DNA from: Oceanobacter kriegii DSM 6294
GTDB taxonomy: Bacteria; Pseudomonadota; Gammaproteobacteria; Pseudomonadales; Oceanobacteraceae
Assembly (NCBI RefSeq): GCF_000422845.1
Contig: NZ_AUGV01000003.1
Span: 310,001 to 374,000, forward strand
Length of the DNA: 64,000 nucleotides
Direction: 5' to 3'
Part shown: in pieces, positions 25,326 to 34,902 of the stretch
How positions within the stretch are numbered: the stretch's first letter is position 1
Layout: each line of letters opens with the position of its first letter
Notes under the pieces: model-generated
The model's input: only the letters and a program-made list of their open reading frames with translations
Told to the model about the DNA's origin: nothing
Databases searched by the model: none
Made by a program: the position numbers and the translations under genes

Positions 25326-27521
25326 TTAGAATCGGAAGTCGAAACCGGCGTAGATGTAACGGCCTTCGGTGGGTCGACGGTCGTAGTTGTCATCGCCGCT
25401 GCGGACGCTATCCGTGAGGTTCTTGATGCCGCCGAACCAGCGTTGGTCAAAGCCGTACCAGTCGCTGCTGAGGCTGGCGGTGAGGTCCCAGCGCCAGTAG
25501 GCCGGTGAGGTTTCCAGCGCCGTTTCGGTGACGGATGAGTAGAAGCTGCCTTCGTATTCACCCATCAGGTTGAGGTTGATGTTGTCGCTGGCGTCCCACA
25601 GCCAGATCAGCTTGGCGTGATGTTTGGCGCGGTTCGGCAGCGGTAAATCACTGCCGAGGTCGCGGGCGTCGAGGTAGCTGAAGGACACCCGCTGCTGCAA
25701 GTCGCGGTTGATTTGCCATTGGCTCGACAGCTCATAGCCGCGAGTGCGGGCCTCTTCGATGTTGCCGTAGCTGTAGATGGTGGCGCCGGTTGAGGGATCG
25801 ATGGTGCCGGTGTTTTCGGTCTCAATCAGGTCGCCGATGCGGTTCTGGAATACCGACATTTCGACATGCCAGCTGTGCTTGTTGGTGACCAGTACCGATG
25901 CCTGGGTGCTGACAGAACGCTCTGGCTCCAGATCCGGGTTGCCTTCGACGATGTAGCCATAAATGCTGTGGTCAAAGGTGTAGTGGCGTTCCTTGAGGTT
26001 GCCGACCCGGTAGCCTGCTCCCCAGCTTTGGCGAGTTTGCAGCTGCCAGTCGCCGCCCATTGACCAGTTTTGACGGGCACTCAGGGTAGGGGCCAGATGG
26101 CTGCCAAAGTCGCTGTCGTATTGCGCCCGCAAGCCCACTCCGATGGTGAAGTCAGCGGCGCCGGAATCCGGATTTTTTGGCCCCAGGCCGAGCGTCGCCT
26201 GGCTGAACACATCGGTGCTGTTGCGCTTGCCACCGACCTCGACTGAGCGCATCTCCAGCAGACCATCGCCAATGTCGGTGTAAGTAATGCTGTCGGTAAC
26301 AACAACGCCGTCGGAGGCATCGTCGGTATCGGTTTCATAATCCTGCAGGTCGCCCAGCTTTAACTGGCGTTTGTGCTGTTTGATGTCTTCACGAAAGTGC
26401 TCGATGCCTGCCACCAGTTGCAGCGTTGGTCCGTTCGCCAGCGACAGCAGGTCGCCGGCGGAAGCCCACTCGGCACTGACTTTTTGCTGGCGATAGTGAG
26501 CCTTACGTTGCAAGCGGCCGGCGTCGATGTTGCTGTCGGTGTTTTCTTGCAGGGTGGCGTCGTACTGCTGCTGGGCCATGGCCGTCAGGCCAAAGCGGCC
26601 GTTGGCGCTGTTCTGGTAAGCCGACAGATTAATGCCGCGGCGCACCAGATCTTCGTATTTGTTGGTGGTTTCGCTCAGACGTTGTTGCAGGTCTTCCAGA
26701 TAGTGGCTGACACCGACATTGACGCCGCCACTATTGGCATCGCTGGTATTCCAGTGATAGCCCAGCTGTGCGTTGGAGTTGGTTTTGCTGCCGTCGAAAC
26801 CGTTGGAGGCATAGCTATCGGGGTTAAGGTCAACTTCTGAAGAATCCCGACGGTCGATGCTGACCTGACCACTCCAGGCCTCTGAATTGAGTCCGGCGCT
26901 GACCAGATAGTGGCGTTGTGGTGCCAGGCTATCGCTGAGTTCGTCGTCGCCGTAGCTGCCGGCTTCGCTCAGCAAGCGCAGCTGACTGGGCTGCTGGCGG
27001 GTGATGACGTTCACCACACCGCCCATGGCGGCACTGCCATACAGCGAAGAGGCCGCGCCAGGCACCACCTCAATGCGTTCAACGTCCAGTGCGGTCAGCT
27101 GGGTGACGTCGACGGTAGAGCCGGTGGTCGCAGATACTGGCTGGCCGTTGACCAGCACCAGCACGCGGTCGCCATTGAAGCCTTGCAGATGCACTTCCTT
27201 GCCGGTGCGGCCGTGAATCTCTCGCAGCTGAATGCCCGGCACCAGTCGCAGGGCGTCAGCCAGATCGCGGCTTTGCAGACGTTCGATGTCTTCGCCTTCC
27301 AGTACCTGGGTACGCATGGTGGTGTTGGCCAGTGGTTCCAGCGTGCGGCTGGCGGTGACGACCATAGGTTGCAGCATCATCGGGCTGTCGTCGGTTTCGT
27401 CGCTGCTGTAATCAGCGGTTTGCGAGGCGGGCACCGCGGCAGCAAGGGCGGATGGTGCCCCGACAGCACAGCTTAAACCGGTGATGGATGACAAAAGAAC
27501 CAAACGACGCCAGTATCGCAC
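25326..27521 (-). CDS. hmuR: TonB-dependent haem/haemoglobin receptor
   Basis: A 731-residue outer-membrane receptor, first gene of the haem operon. The GTG at 27521 has GGAG six bases upstream and gives the signal MRYWRRLVLLSSITGLS...LAA; a TTG at 27536 would start inside the Fur box. The TonB-box region is PMVVTASRT, the plug has LRLVPGIQLREIHGRTGKEV and GNRD-type loops (FNGDRVLVLVNGQPVS), and the barrel has EGNPDLEPERS, the counterpart of the NPNL motif of haem receptors, before ending in aromatic FDFRF. It imports haem across the outer membrane with TonB-ExbBD, encoded elsewhere. Confidence 0.93.
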   Translation of the reverse strand: MRYWRRLVLLSSITGLSCAVGAPSALAAAVPASQTADYSSDETDDSPMMLQPMVVTASRTLEPLANTTMRTQVLEGEDIERLQSRDLADALRLVPGIQLREIHGRTGKEVHLQGFNGDRVLVLVNGQPVSATTGSTVDVTQLTALDVERIEVVPGAASSLYGSAAMGGVVNVITRQQPSQLRLLSEAGSYGDDELSDSLAPQRHYLVSAGLNSEAWSGQVSIDRRDSSEVDLNPDSYASNGFDGSKTNSNAQLGYHWNTSDANSGGVNVGVSHYLEDLQQRLSETTNKYEDLVRRGINLSAYQNSANGRFGLTAMAQQQYDATLQENTDSNIDAGRLQRKAHYRQQKVSAEWASAGDLLSLANGPTLQLVAGIEHFREDIKQHKRQLKLGDLQDYETDTDDASDGVVVTDSITYTDIGDGLLEMRSVEVGGKRNSTDVFSQATLGLGPKNPDSGAADFTIGVGLRAQYDSDFGSHLAPTLSARQNWSMGGDWQLQTRQSWGAGYRVGNLKERHYTFDHSIYGYIVEGNPDLEPERSVSTQASVLVTNKHSWHVEMSVFQNRIGDLIETENTGTIDPSTGATIYSYGNIEEARTRGYELSSQWQINRDLQQRVSFSYLDARDLGSDLPLPNRAKHHAKLIWLWDASDNINLNLMGEYEGSFYSSVTETALETSPAYWRWDLTASLSSDWYGFDQRWFGGIKNLTDSVRSGDDNYDRRPTEGRYIYAGFDFRF

Positions 27522-27534
27522 AGCATACTCCGAC

Positions 27535-27553
27535 AATAACGAGAATCGTTATT
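27535..27553. promoter_or_regulatory. Fur box of the haem operon
   Basis: AATAACGAGAATCGTTATT is a near-perfect palindrome that matches most of the 19-base Fur consensus GATAATGATAATCATTATC. It ends 14 bases upstream of the GTG start of hmuR, so Fur with iron would block transcription or the leader. Iron starvation should induce the whole operon to hmuV. Confidence 0.88.
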
Positions 27554-27769
27554 ATTTGAAGTGTTTTTTAGCGTTTCGTCAACGATAATTGTTCGTATTT
27601 ACATTATAGGGACAGATCGTTCTGTAATCGAAACAACCACCCAGATACCCCTCAAACAACCTTTCGAATAACCCAGGAAACAACCTCAACAGAGTGTCTT
27701 GCTATCTCCCGGTTGACCGCCTGACGGGGCTTCGGAATCATGGTGTAAAACGGGATTTGGGAGGGCACC

Positions 27770-28621
27770 ATGGCGCGTTTGTTGGCAGGCAAAACACGGG
27801 ATCTGGATGGCATCAGCGTGACGCGCATTTTGCCGCATGGGCAAAAACGCATGGTGGGGCCGTTTGTCTTCTTCGACCGCATGGGCCCGGTGACCTTTGA
27901 AGCGGGTACTGGCCTGAACGTGAAACCACACCCGCACATTGGCTTGTCGACCATCACCTACCTGCTGCAAGGCTCGATTCTTCATCGCGACAGCCTGGGC
28001 AACGAACTGGAAATCCTGCCGGGAGAGGTGAACTGGATGGTGGCCGGCAAGGGCATTGTGCATTCCGAGCGCGAAACCGAAGCGGTGCGTGGTGTCAGGC
28101 ACCAGCTGAATGGCATTCAGGCCTGGGTGGCGTTACCGGCACAACAGGCCGACTGCGAGCCCGCCTTTGACCACTACCGCCGTGATCAACTGCCAGCCGT
28201 AGTGCTGGACGGGGTCAACGGTATCCTGATTGCCGGTGTTGCTTATGGCCAGACCTCACCGGTGAACACCCACAGCCCGATGTGTTACCTCGACCTGACC
28301 CTGCAAACCGGCGCCTTGCTGCAAGCCCCGACAGAAGCGCAAGAGTGCGCGGTGTATGTGCTCGAAGGCCGGATCATGGTGGCCGACGAACTGTTTTGTG
28401 ACGGCGACTTTTTGCTGCTGGACACCGAAGACATGGTGACTGCGCTGCAACACAGCCGAATCCTGATGCTGGGCGGCGACCACTGGCCAACGATTCCACG
28501 GATTAACTGGAATTTTGTCTCGTTCGACTGGAGTCGAATAGAACAGGCCCGGGATGATTGGCAGCAGCAGCGTTTTGCCACGATTCCGGGCGATGATCAG
28601 GAATACACACCGCTGCCTTGA
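27770..28621 (+). CDS. Pirin family protein
   Basis: A 283-residue bicupin. GGGAGGG lies before the ATG. The metal-binding cupin motif is visible as VKPHPHIGLSTITYLLQG...LGNELEILPGEVNWMVAGKGIVHSE split over two segments, with His, His, His and Glu ligands in PHPHIGL and GIVHSE. The C-terminal cupin lacks the ligands, as usual. Some bacterial pirins are quercetin dioxygenases; others bind pyruvate dehydrogenase; the substrate here is unknown. Divergent from the haem operon with the Fur box on the other side of a 250-base gap. Confidence 0.9.
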   Translation: MARLLAGKTRDLDGISVTRILPHGQKRMVGPFVFFDRMGPVTFEAGTGLNVKPHPHIGLSTITYLLQGSILHRDSLGNELEILPGEVNWMVAGKGIVHSERETEAVRGVRHQLNGIQAWVALPAQQADCEPAFDHYRRDQLPAVVLDGVNGILIAGVAYGQTSPVNTHSPMCYLDLTLQTGALLQAPTEAQECAVYVLEGRIMVADELFCDGDFLLLDTEDMVTALQHSRILMLGGDHWPTIPRINWNFVSFDWSRIEQARDDWQQQRFATIPGDDQEYTPLP

Positions 28622-28637
28622 GCCTATTTGTCTGAAG

Positions 28638-28737
28638 AGCTGTGGGAGAGAGCTGTGGGAGAGTGCGGCGGTAAAAAGCTGTGTGAAATAATTGTGTGAA
28701 ATAGCTGTGGGAGAGGGCTTGCTCTCGAAACTATCGT
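28638..28737. repeat. REP-like fragments after the pirin gene
   Basis: AGCTGTGGGAGAG occurs at 28638 and 28651, and AGCTGTGGGAGAGGGCTTGCTCTC at 28703 in two parts, with an inner hairpin GAGAG-GGCTTG-CTCTC. Between them AGCTGTGTGAAATA-like units repeat. These are decayed copies of the GTGGGAG..GCTTGCT module seen at 14.8 and 35.3 kb. Otherwise the 208-base gap is empty. Confidence 0.6.
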
Positions 28738-28829
28738 AGCCATGCCAAGCCCCAAGCCCTGGAACAAACACGGACAGCCCTAGCATCGGGAATCAATTCC
28801 CTCCTACAGCGTTATCGCCTACCGGGTCC

Positions 28830-30815
28830 CTAGGCCGGTAAATTATCGTCTTCGTCGCTGTGTTCTTCTTGCTGCCGACGCTTGCGCTCTTTCACCACCT
28901 CCGACACCGCCTTGCTCGATACATACTCGGCTACCGGCATCACGGTGCGAGTGTCGTCTTCAAACGCTTCGTCGGTATCGAGTTCATCGGCTTTTTGCAT
29001 CGCCTTGTAGAGTGCTTCCTGCAGGTTGATCACCAGACCCCGGTAATGATCGTTAAAGCCTTTTTCACCGCCCTGATCGCGCCAGCTCAGGTACAGTTTT
29101 TCGCGGAAACGGGCTTCGGTCTTGTTGAACACCGCCTTGCGTTGTTCGGCGACGATATCGCTGTAACCCAGCATTCGTAGCGCCTGACTACCGGCTTCCA
29201 GTGCCGAATAGTAGGTTTCGGTGATCACAAAATCGGCACCTGCGTCCTGCAGTTTGTAGTGATGACCCCGGTCGAACGCCCGGGCGATGATTTTGACATG
29301 AGGGTAGCGGCGCTTCACAAAACGCACCAGATTGAGCACGTGCTTCTTCTCGTCGATGGCAATCACCAGCAGGCTGGCTTCGGCAATACCGGCGGTTTCC
29401 AGCAGGTCGGGCCGGGTGGCGTCGCCGTAATAGCCTTTGACGTTGATGCGGCGCATCAGCTCAATCTGACTGATCTTGTGGTCCAGCAAGACGGTATCAA
29501 AGCCATTGGACACCAGCAGACGATTCACCACCTGGCCGAAGCGGCCAACTCCGGCAATGATCACCGGACCATGATGCTCAATGGCATCGGCGTCGCGCTG
29601 ATCGCCGCTGCGACTCAGGTTGGGAAACACCACCTTCTCCAGCAGGATAAACAGCGCCGGAGTCAGGAACATCGACAAGGCCACCACCAACGACAGCAGC
29701 TGCGATTGTTCGGCCGACAACACGTGCACACTGTAGGCATAAGTCAGCAGTACAAAGCCGAATTCACCGGCCTGGGCGAGGCTCATGGCAAACTGCCAGC
29801 GGTCGCCGGTTTTCAGCTTGAACAAGCGTGCCAGCGCCGCCAGCACCAGACCTTTGGCCAGCATCAGCGCCAGCGTCAGCCCAACAATGGTCAGCAGCTG
29901 CGAGGCCAGTAAGGCAAAGTCGACACCGGCCCCGACGGTGATAAAAAACAGCCCCAGCAGCAGCCCCTTGAACGGCTCCATATCGCTTTCAATTTCATGG
30001 CGAAACTCACTGCTGGCCAGCACCACACCGGCCAAAAAGGCCCCCAGTGCCGGTGACAGTCCTACCAGGTGCATCAGGGCTGCAATGCCAACCACCAACA
30101 TCAGCGCGGTGGCGGTAAAAATCTCGCGGGCATGGGACTTGGCCACGTACCGAAACAGCGGCCGACTTAGAAAATGGCCACCCAGCACCACCGCAGCCAC
30201 CGAGGCCAGTACCGCGAGGGTTTTGCCCCACATCGGCAGATGCGCCACCAGACTGAGGTCGTCACCGTGGCTGGCGGCGGCAGAGCCTGCCTGTTGCAGC
30301 TCGGGCAGCGCCAGCAATGGGAACAGCGCCAGCATCGGGATCACCGCGATGTCCTGAAACAACAACACCGAAAACGCGCTGGTGCCGCCATCGGTTTTGT
30401 TGAGGTTTTTCTCGTTAAGGGTCTGCAACACGATGGCGGTCGACGACAGCGACAAAATCATCCCCACCGCAACGGCGGTGGGCCATTGCAGCCCCAGCCA
30501 ATGGGCTGCCACGGCAACCAGTGCGCTGGTCAGCACCACTTGCAGACCACCGAGGCCGAACAGCCGGTCGCGGATGCCCCACAAGGCTTTGGGCTGTAAC
30601 TCCAGCCCCACCAGGAACAGCATCATCACCACACCAAACTCGGCAAAGTGCTGAATGGTGGTGGTTTCGCTGCCTACCAGCCCCAGTACCGGGCCGATCA
30701 GTACCCCGGCAATCAGATAGCCCAGCACCGAGCCAAGCCCAAGTTGCTTGGCCAGTGGCACCAGCACCACGGCAGCGGCCAGATAAATAAACGCCTGAAT
30801 AAAGTATTCGGTCAT
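28830..30815 (-). CDS. CPA2-family K+/H+ antiporter with TrkA-N domain (KefB/KefC-like)
   Basis: A 661-residue monovalent cation:proton antiporter-2. About twelve membrane helices occupy the first 390 residues (VLGYLIAGVLIGPVLGLVG; LSSTAIVLQTL; SPALGAFLAGVVLASSEF). A Rossmann RCK/TrkA-N domain follows (VIIAGVGRFGQVVNRLLVSNG) that binds NAD(H) or glutathione, then a charged C-terminal tail ending EEHSDEDDNLPA. Kef systems release K+ and acidify the cytosol during electrophile stress; the nearby ene-reductase deals with the same class of stress, though they are not in one operon. No KefF/KefG ancillary gene is adjacent. Confidence 0.9.
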   Translation of the reverse strand: MTEYFIQAFIYLAAAVVLVPLAKQLGLGSVLGYLIAGVLIGPVLGLVGSETTTIQHFAEFGVVMMLFLVGLELQPKALWGIRDRLFGLGGLQVVLTSALVAVAAHWLGLQWPTAVAVGMILSLSSTAIVLQTLNEKNLNKTDGGTSAFSVLLFQDIAVIPMLALFPLLALPELQQAGSAAASHGDDLSLVAHLPMWGKTLAVLASVAAVVLGGHFLSRPLFRYVAKSHAREIFTATALMLVVGIAALMHLVGLSPALGAFLAGVVLASSEFRHEIESDMEPFKGLLLGLFFITVGAGVDFALLASQLLTIVGLTLALMLAKGLVLAALARLFKLKTGDRWQFAMSLAQAGEFGFVLLTYAYSVHVLSAEQSQLLSLVVALSMFLTPALFILLEKVVFPNLSRSGDQRDADAIEHHGPVIIAGVGRFGQVVNRLLVSNGFDTVLLDHKISQIELMRRINVKGYYGDATRPDLLETAGIAEASLLVIAIDEKKHVLNLVRFVKRRYPHVKIIARAFDRGHHYKLQDAGADFVITETYYSALEAGSQALRMLGYSDIVAEQRKAVFNKTEARFREKLYLSWRDQGGEKGFNDHYRGLVINLQEALYKAMQKADELDTDEAFEDDTRTVMPVAEYVSSKAVSEVVKERKRRQQEEHSDEDDNLPA

Positions 30816-31125
30816 GGAAGGTCCAGAGTGGCAGGTAGCAACAGCAGGGAGGCTGCCTTAAGGAAACAGCCCTAGGGAGACAGTATTTCACCGCAAACGT
30901 GCGCCGCAAAGGGAGAACAGCGGAACAATGCATCGCGAGTTTGTTAAAGGACGGGAGGGTGTCACAAGGCCGCTGGCGGATGAGAACGAATTGGCATTTT
31001 TGCCGCCTCGGTGTGGTCATTTTATCGCCATGGGTTTTCGATTTTTTCAGCGGTGATAATATCGTTGTAATTAACAATAAGATAAATAAAAAACACAACA
31101 CAGAAGCACCGCGAAAGGAGCTCGC
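30816..31125. promoter_or_regulatory. 310-base divergent promoter region
   Basis: The left half (near the antiporter) is ordinary sequence. The right half is strongly AT-rich (31041-31110) and holds GATAATATCG and the small palindrome TTGTAATTAACAA, suitable for a promoter of the GLUG-protein gene; AAAGGAG precedes its ATG. I see no terminator, RNA or repeat. Confidence 0.4.
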
Positions 31126-32676
31126 ATGAACCCTCATCACATCCTGTTGAGTGCGTTATTGCTTGCCGCCAGCCAGTCTGGCAACACAGCAGAGCGCGAC
31201 GATTACGACCTTGATAATGACGGCCTGATTGAAATTAACGACCTCGCCGACCTCGATCAGATTCGCCATGAATACGACGACAGCAGTGGCTGGCAAATGC
31301 TATATGGCCAAACCCTTTACGGCGTTTCCGATGGCTGTCCGGAAGCGGGCTGTCATGGTTATGAATTGGCCAACGATCTCAACTTCGACACCAACCTCAA
31401 CGGCGAATTTGATGCCGACGATGCCTACTGGAACGAAGGTTTGGGGTTTGCGCCCATAGGCGACGGCTTTGCCATGAAGCTGGCGGCTGAATTTAACGGC
31501 AACGGCCACCGGATTCTGAATTTAACCATCAACCGCCCGGGTGAATCCTTCACTGGCCTGTTTTCCTACGCCGAAGAAGCCAACCTTCACGACCTGATCC
31601 TGCACGCTTCAATTCAAGGGGGCGACAACAGCGGGGCTTTGCTGGGCTATGGCTGGCGTACCCAGGTGAGCAATATTCAGGCGCAAGTCACCATGGATGG
31701 CGACGACAGCCGATATCTGGGCGGTTTGTTGGGCTTTATGGACGACAGTCCGGCCATCAGCAATCTGATAGTGGATGCCGATATTCGCAATGGTACTTAC
31801 ACCGGCGCGGTGGCGGGTGGCATGGGAACCGCCAGCGCCATTACCGCGGTGGCGGTGCGCACGACAGCTCAAAATGTTACCCAGGCCGGCGGCGTGGTTG
31901 GCTACAGCAACAACAGCCAGTTGCAGTGGGCCTACGCCGAAGTCGATATGACCGCCGCGCCGGCATGGGTGGACGGCAACATTGGCGGCACCCTCGGTGG
32001 TCTGATTGGCAACAGCAGTTATGACAGTATTCGTGATGTGCTGCTCACCGGAACGGTGGCGGCCGCCCCGGCGGTTGATCACTACGCTCGCATTGGCGGA
32101 GTGCTGGGTCAGGACAGTGATCCGGTGCTGAACTACGGAACGCAGCTTGAGCGGGTCATCAGCCTGGTGCGCGTGAACGACGAGCACAGCAATAACTTCA
32201 CTGGTGCGCTGGTCGGCGAGGGCATTTATTTGAATCTGTCGGAAGCCTATTGGCCTTCCGACTTCAGTAACCGCTATGCCATCGGCAACGAACTGGCGGG
32301 TTACCGCGAGGTTGCCTCGACTGCCAGTCTGGCGGATATCCAGTGCGCAGATAACCAGCAAGATGGTTGCAACGGGCTGGTCTTTACGGGGTTTGCGACG
32401 TCTGGTGCCAGCGGCTACTGGAATTTTGGCAGCGACAGCGAAGCGCCCGTGATGACCGTCGCCGGCCACGATATGGGTGACAGCGATGGCGACGGCATCA
32501 CGGATGTGTGGCCTGGGCTGGATCTCAGCTGGCCCGAGCCTGAACCCGAGCCAGAGCCAGGTTCGGAATCCGGCGGTTCATCCGGTGGCAGCGGCTGGTT
32601 GTTGTTACCGCTGTTACTGCCCATCTCACTGTTGGGGATGAGAGGTCGCCGTCGCCGTGCTGATTCAGCGGCTTGA
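31126..32676 (+). CDS. GLUG-motif secreted protein with GlyGly-CTERM-like sorting tail
   Basis: A 516-residue exported protein. AAGGAG is five bases before the ATG and MNPHHILLSALLLAASQSGNTA is the signal peptide. A calcium-loop-like segment YDLDNDGLIEINDLADL follows, then a GLUG-type beta-solenoid with repeats of the G..GxLLG type (NSGALLGYGWRTQVSNI, YLGGLLGFMDDSPAISNL, YTGAVAGG, IGGTLGGLIGNS). The end is a Pro/Glu spacer (PEPEPEPEPGSE), a Gly/Ser run, a hydrophobic helix WLLLPLLLPISLLGM and a basic end RGRRRR: the GlyGly-CTERM layout, a substrate of rhombosortase that leads to surface attachment or release. Probably an adhesin-like or cell-surface protein. Confidence 0.8.
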   Translation: MNPHHILLSALLLAASQSGNTAERDDYDLDNDGLIEINDLADLDQIRHEYDDSSGWQMLYGQTLYGVSDGCPEAGCHGYELANDLNFDTNLNGEFDADDAYWNEGLGFAPIGDGFAMKLAAEFNGNGHRILNLTINRPGESFTGLFSYAEEANLHDLILHASIQGGDNSGALLGYGWRTQVSNIQAQVTMDGDDSRYLGGLLGFMDDSPAISNLIVDADIRNGTYTGAVAGGMGTASAITAVAVRTTAQNVTQAGGVVGYSNNSQLQWAYAEVDMTAAPAWVDGNIGGTLGGLIGNSSYDSIRDVLLTGTVAAAPAVDHYARIGGVLGQDSDPVLNYGTQLERVISLVRVNDEHSNNFTGALVGEGIYLNLSEAYWPSDFSNRYAIGNELAGYREVASTASLADIQCADNQQDGCNGLVFTGFATSGASGYWNFGSDSEAPVMTVAGHDMGDSDGDGITDVWPGLDLSWPEPEPEPEPGSESGGSSGGSGWLLLPLLLPISLLGMRGRRRRADSAA

Positions 32677-32681
32677 CCATT

Positions 32682-32806
32682 GCGGCGGTGAAAACCGCCG
32701 CGCTACTTGAAAACCCGCGATTCGGCCCAAATACTGTAGGGGACATGTTTTTAATTCTGAACTGCTCTTTGTGAGCGAGCACCGGATTAAACAGATGTCC
32801 CCTGTA
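32682..32806. repeat. Hairpin and REP-type inverted repeat before prlC
   Basis: GCGGCGGT-GAAA-ACCGCCGC at 32682-32701 is a perfect GC hairpin after the GLUG gene. Further on, AGGGGACAT (32738-32746) pairs with ATGTCCCCT (32795-32803), and pairing continues imperfectly inward (TTTTTAAT against ATTAAACA). AGGGGACA/TGTCCCCT ends are frequent in repeats mobilised by REP-associated tyrosine transposases, but no such gene is in the window. Confidence 0.6.
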
Positions 32807-32838
32807 CGTCATGACCCAGTGATTATCGGAACGCACTT

Positions 32839-34902
32839 ATGTCGAATCCATTGCTCGAAAATCAGGTTCTGCCAGCCTTCTCGGCGATTGAACCTGCCCA
32901 CGTCAAACCAGCGATTGAATCCCTGCTGAACCGCAATCGCGAGCGTCTGGCCAATTTGCTGGCCGAGCTGAAAGCCTCTGGCGAGACGCCGAGCTGGGAT
33001 AACTTCGCCGCGCCGATCGAAGAATGGGACGACGAACTGAGCAAGGCATGGTCGCCTGTTGGCCACCTCAACGGCGTGAAAAACTCCGAAGCCCTGCGTG
33101 AAGCCTACAATGCCTGTTTGCCGCTGCTGAGCCAGTACAGCACTGAAATTGGCCAGAACACCGAGCTGTGCAATGCCTACAAAGCGCTGAAAGCCTCGCC
33201 GGAGTTCGACCAGCTGAGCGTGCAGCAGCAAACCACCATCAACAACGAACTGCGTGACTTCCATCTGGCCGGTGTGGATTTGCCGGAAGACAAGAAGAAG
33301 CGCTTTGGCGACATCAGCCAGCGTTTGTCCGAGCTGACCAGCAAGTTCAGCGAAAACGTACTGGACGCCACCCACGCCTGGCACAAGCACATTACCGATG
33401 AATCCATGCTGGACGGTCTGCCAGACAGCGCCAAACAACTACTGGCCCAACTGGCTCAGCAGAAAGAGTTGAGCGGCTATGTGGTGACGCTGGACTTCCC
33501 GTCCTTCTATCCGATTCTGACCTACGCCGACAGCCGCGAGCTGCGCGAAGAGGTGTATCGCGCCAACGTTACCAAGGCCTCTGAAATTGGCCCTAACGCC
33601 GGTCAATTTGATAACACCGACCTGATGAAGGAAATCCTGCAGCTGCGCTACGAAAAGGCGCAACTGCTGGGCTACAACAGCTACGCTGAATTGTCGGTGG
33701 CCAGCAAAATGGCCGAATCCGCCGATCAGGTGCTGGGTTTCCTGGATGACCTGGCGGTTAAAGCCAAGCCACAGGCCGAGCGTGAAATCGCCGAGCTCAA
33801 AGCCTTCGCCAAAGAAGAATTTGGTGCCGACGACCTGCAACCGTGGGACGTGGGCTATTACGCCGAAAAACTGCGTCAGCAGCGTTACGCCATTTCGCAG
33901 GAAGACATCCGTCCGTACCTGCCGGTGGATACCGTGATTCAGGGCATGTTCAAAACCGTATCGAACCTGTTCGATCTGGAATTCGTCGAGAAGACCGATT
34001 TCGATACCTATCACCCGGACGCCCGTTTCTTTGAAATTCATAAAGACGGCCAGCAGTTGGCGTCGTTCTATCTGGACCTGTATGCCCGCGAGAAAAAGCG
34101 TGGCGGTGCCTGGATGGATGTGTGCCGTACCCGTCGTAACACCGCATCTGGCCTGCAGCTGCCAGTGGCCTATCTGGTGTGTAACTTCACCCCGCCAGTG
34201 GGCGACCAGCCTGCGCTGCTGACCCACGACGAGCTGACCACGCTGTTCCACGAGTTCGGCCATGGTTTGCACCACATGCTGACCCGTATGGACGTTGCCG
34301 CAGTGAGCGGTATCTCCGGCGTGGCCTGGGATGCGGTGGAGCTGCCAAGCCAGTTCCTTGAAAACTGGTGCTACGAGCCGGAAGCACTGGCGTTTATTTC
34401 TGGCCATTACGAAACCGGCGAGCCACTGCCACAGGAGCTGCTCGACAAGCTGCTGGCAGCGAAGAACTTCCAGTCCGCTATGGCGACCGTGCGCCAGCTG
34501 GAATTTGCGCTGTTCGATTTCCGCCTGCATCACGAATTCCGCGATCAGGGTGCCGATGTACAAGCACTGCTGGACGACGTGCGCTCGAAAGTGACCGTGG
34601 TGCCAACCGTTGATTTCAGCCGCTTCCAGCACAGCTTTACCCACATCTTTGCAGGTGGTTACGCCGCCGGTTACTACAGCTACAAGTGGGCTGAAGTACT
34701 GAGTGCCGATGCCTTCTCCCGCTTTGAAGAAGAAGGCATTTTCAACAAGGCCACCGGCCAGAGCTTCCTGGATGAGATCCTCAGCCAGGGCGGCTCCCGC
34801 GAAGCCGGAGTGCTGTTTGAAAACTTCCGTGGCCGTGCGCCATCGGTGGAACCGCTGCTGCGCCACTGCGGCATTGACGTTGCTGAAGGAGAAACTGCCT
34901 GA
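32839..34902 (+). CDS. prlC: Oligopeptidase A (M3 metallopeptidase)
   Basis: A 687-residue cytoplasmic M3 peptidase. The opening MSNPLLENQVLPAFSAIEP matches PrlC/OpdA. The zinc site HEFGHGLHH begins near residue 471 (His471, Glu472, His475), and the third ligand Glu lies in SGVAWDAVELPSQF. The C-terminal HIFAGGYAAGYYSYKWAEV is the conserved substrate-closing part. It degrades signal-peptide fragments and other oligopeptides. Its TGA overlaps the yheV start (TGATG), so the two are translationally coupled. Confidence 0.96.
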   Translation: MSNPLLENQVLPAFSAIEPAHVKPAIESLLNRNRERLANLLAELKASGETPSWDNFAAPIEEWDDELSKAWSPVGHLNGVKNSEALREAYNACLPLLSQYSTEIGQNTELCNAYKALKASPEFDQLSVQQQTTINNELRDFHLAGVDLPEDKKKRFGDISQRLSELTSKFSENVLDATHAWHKHITDESMLDGLPDSAKQLLAQLAQQKELSGYVVTLDFPSFYPILTYADSRELREEVYRANVTKASEIGPNAGQFDNTDLMKEILQLRYEKAQLLGYNSYAELSVASKMAESADQVLGFLDDLAVKAKPQAEREIAELKAFAKEEFGADDLQPWDVGYYAEKLRQQRYAISQEDIRPYLPVDTVIQGMFKTVSNLFDLEFVEKTDFDTYHPDARFFEIHKDGQQLASFYLDLYAREKKRGGAWMDVCRTRRNTASGLQLPVAYLVCNFTPPVGDQPALLTHDELTTLFHEFGHGLHHMLTRMDVAAVSGISGVAWDAVELPSQFLENWCYEPEALAFISGHYETGEPLPQELLDKLLAAKNFQSAMATVRQLEFALFDFRLHHEFRDQGADVQALLDDVRSKVTVVPTVDFSRFQHSFTHIFAGGYAAGYYSYKWAEVLSADAFSRFEEEGIFNKATGQSFLDEILSQGGSREAGVLFENFRGRAPSVEPLLRHCGIDVAEGETA

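Noticed and set aside
27522-27536. TTG start of the haem receptor
   Set aside because: It overlaps the Fur box and has no ribosome site; the GTG at 27521 has GGAG at good spacing.
30816-31125. Riboswitch or leader RNA before the GLUG gene
   Set aside because: Only AT-rich promoter-like sequence is seen; no conserved stem arrangement.
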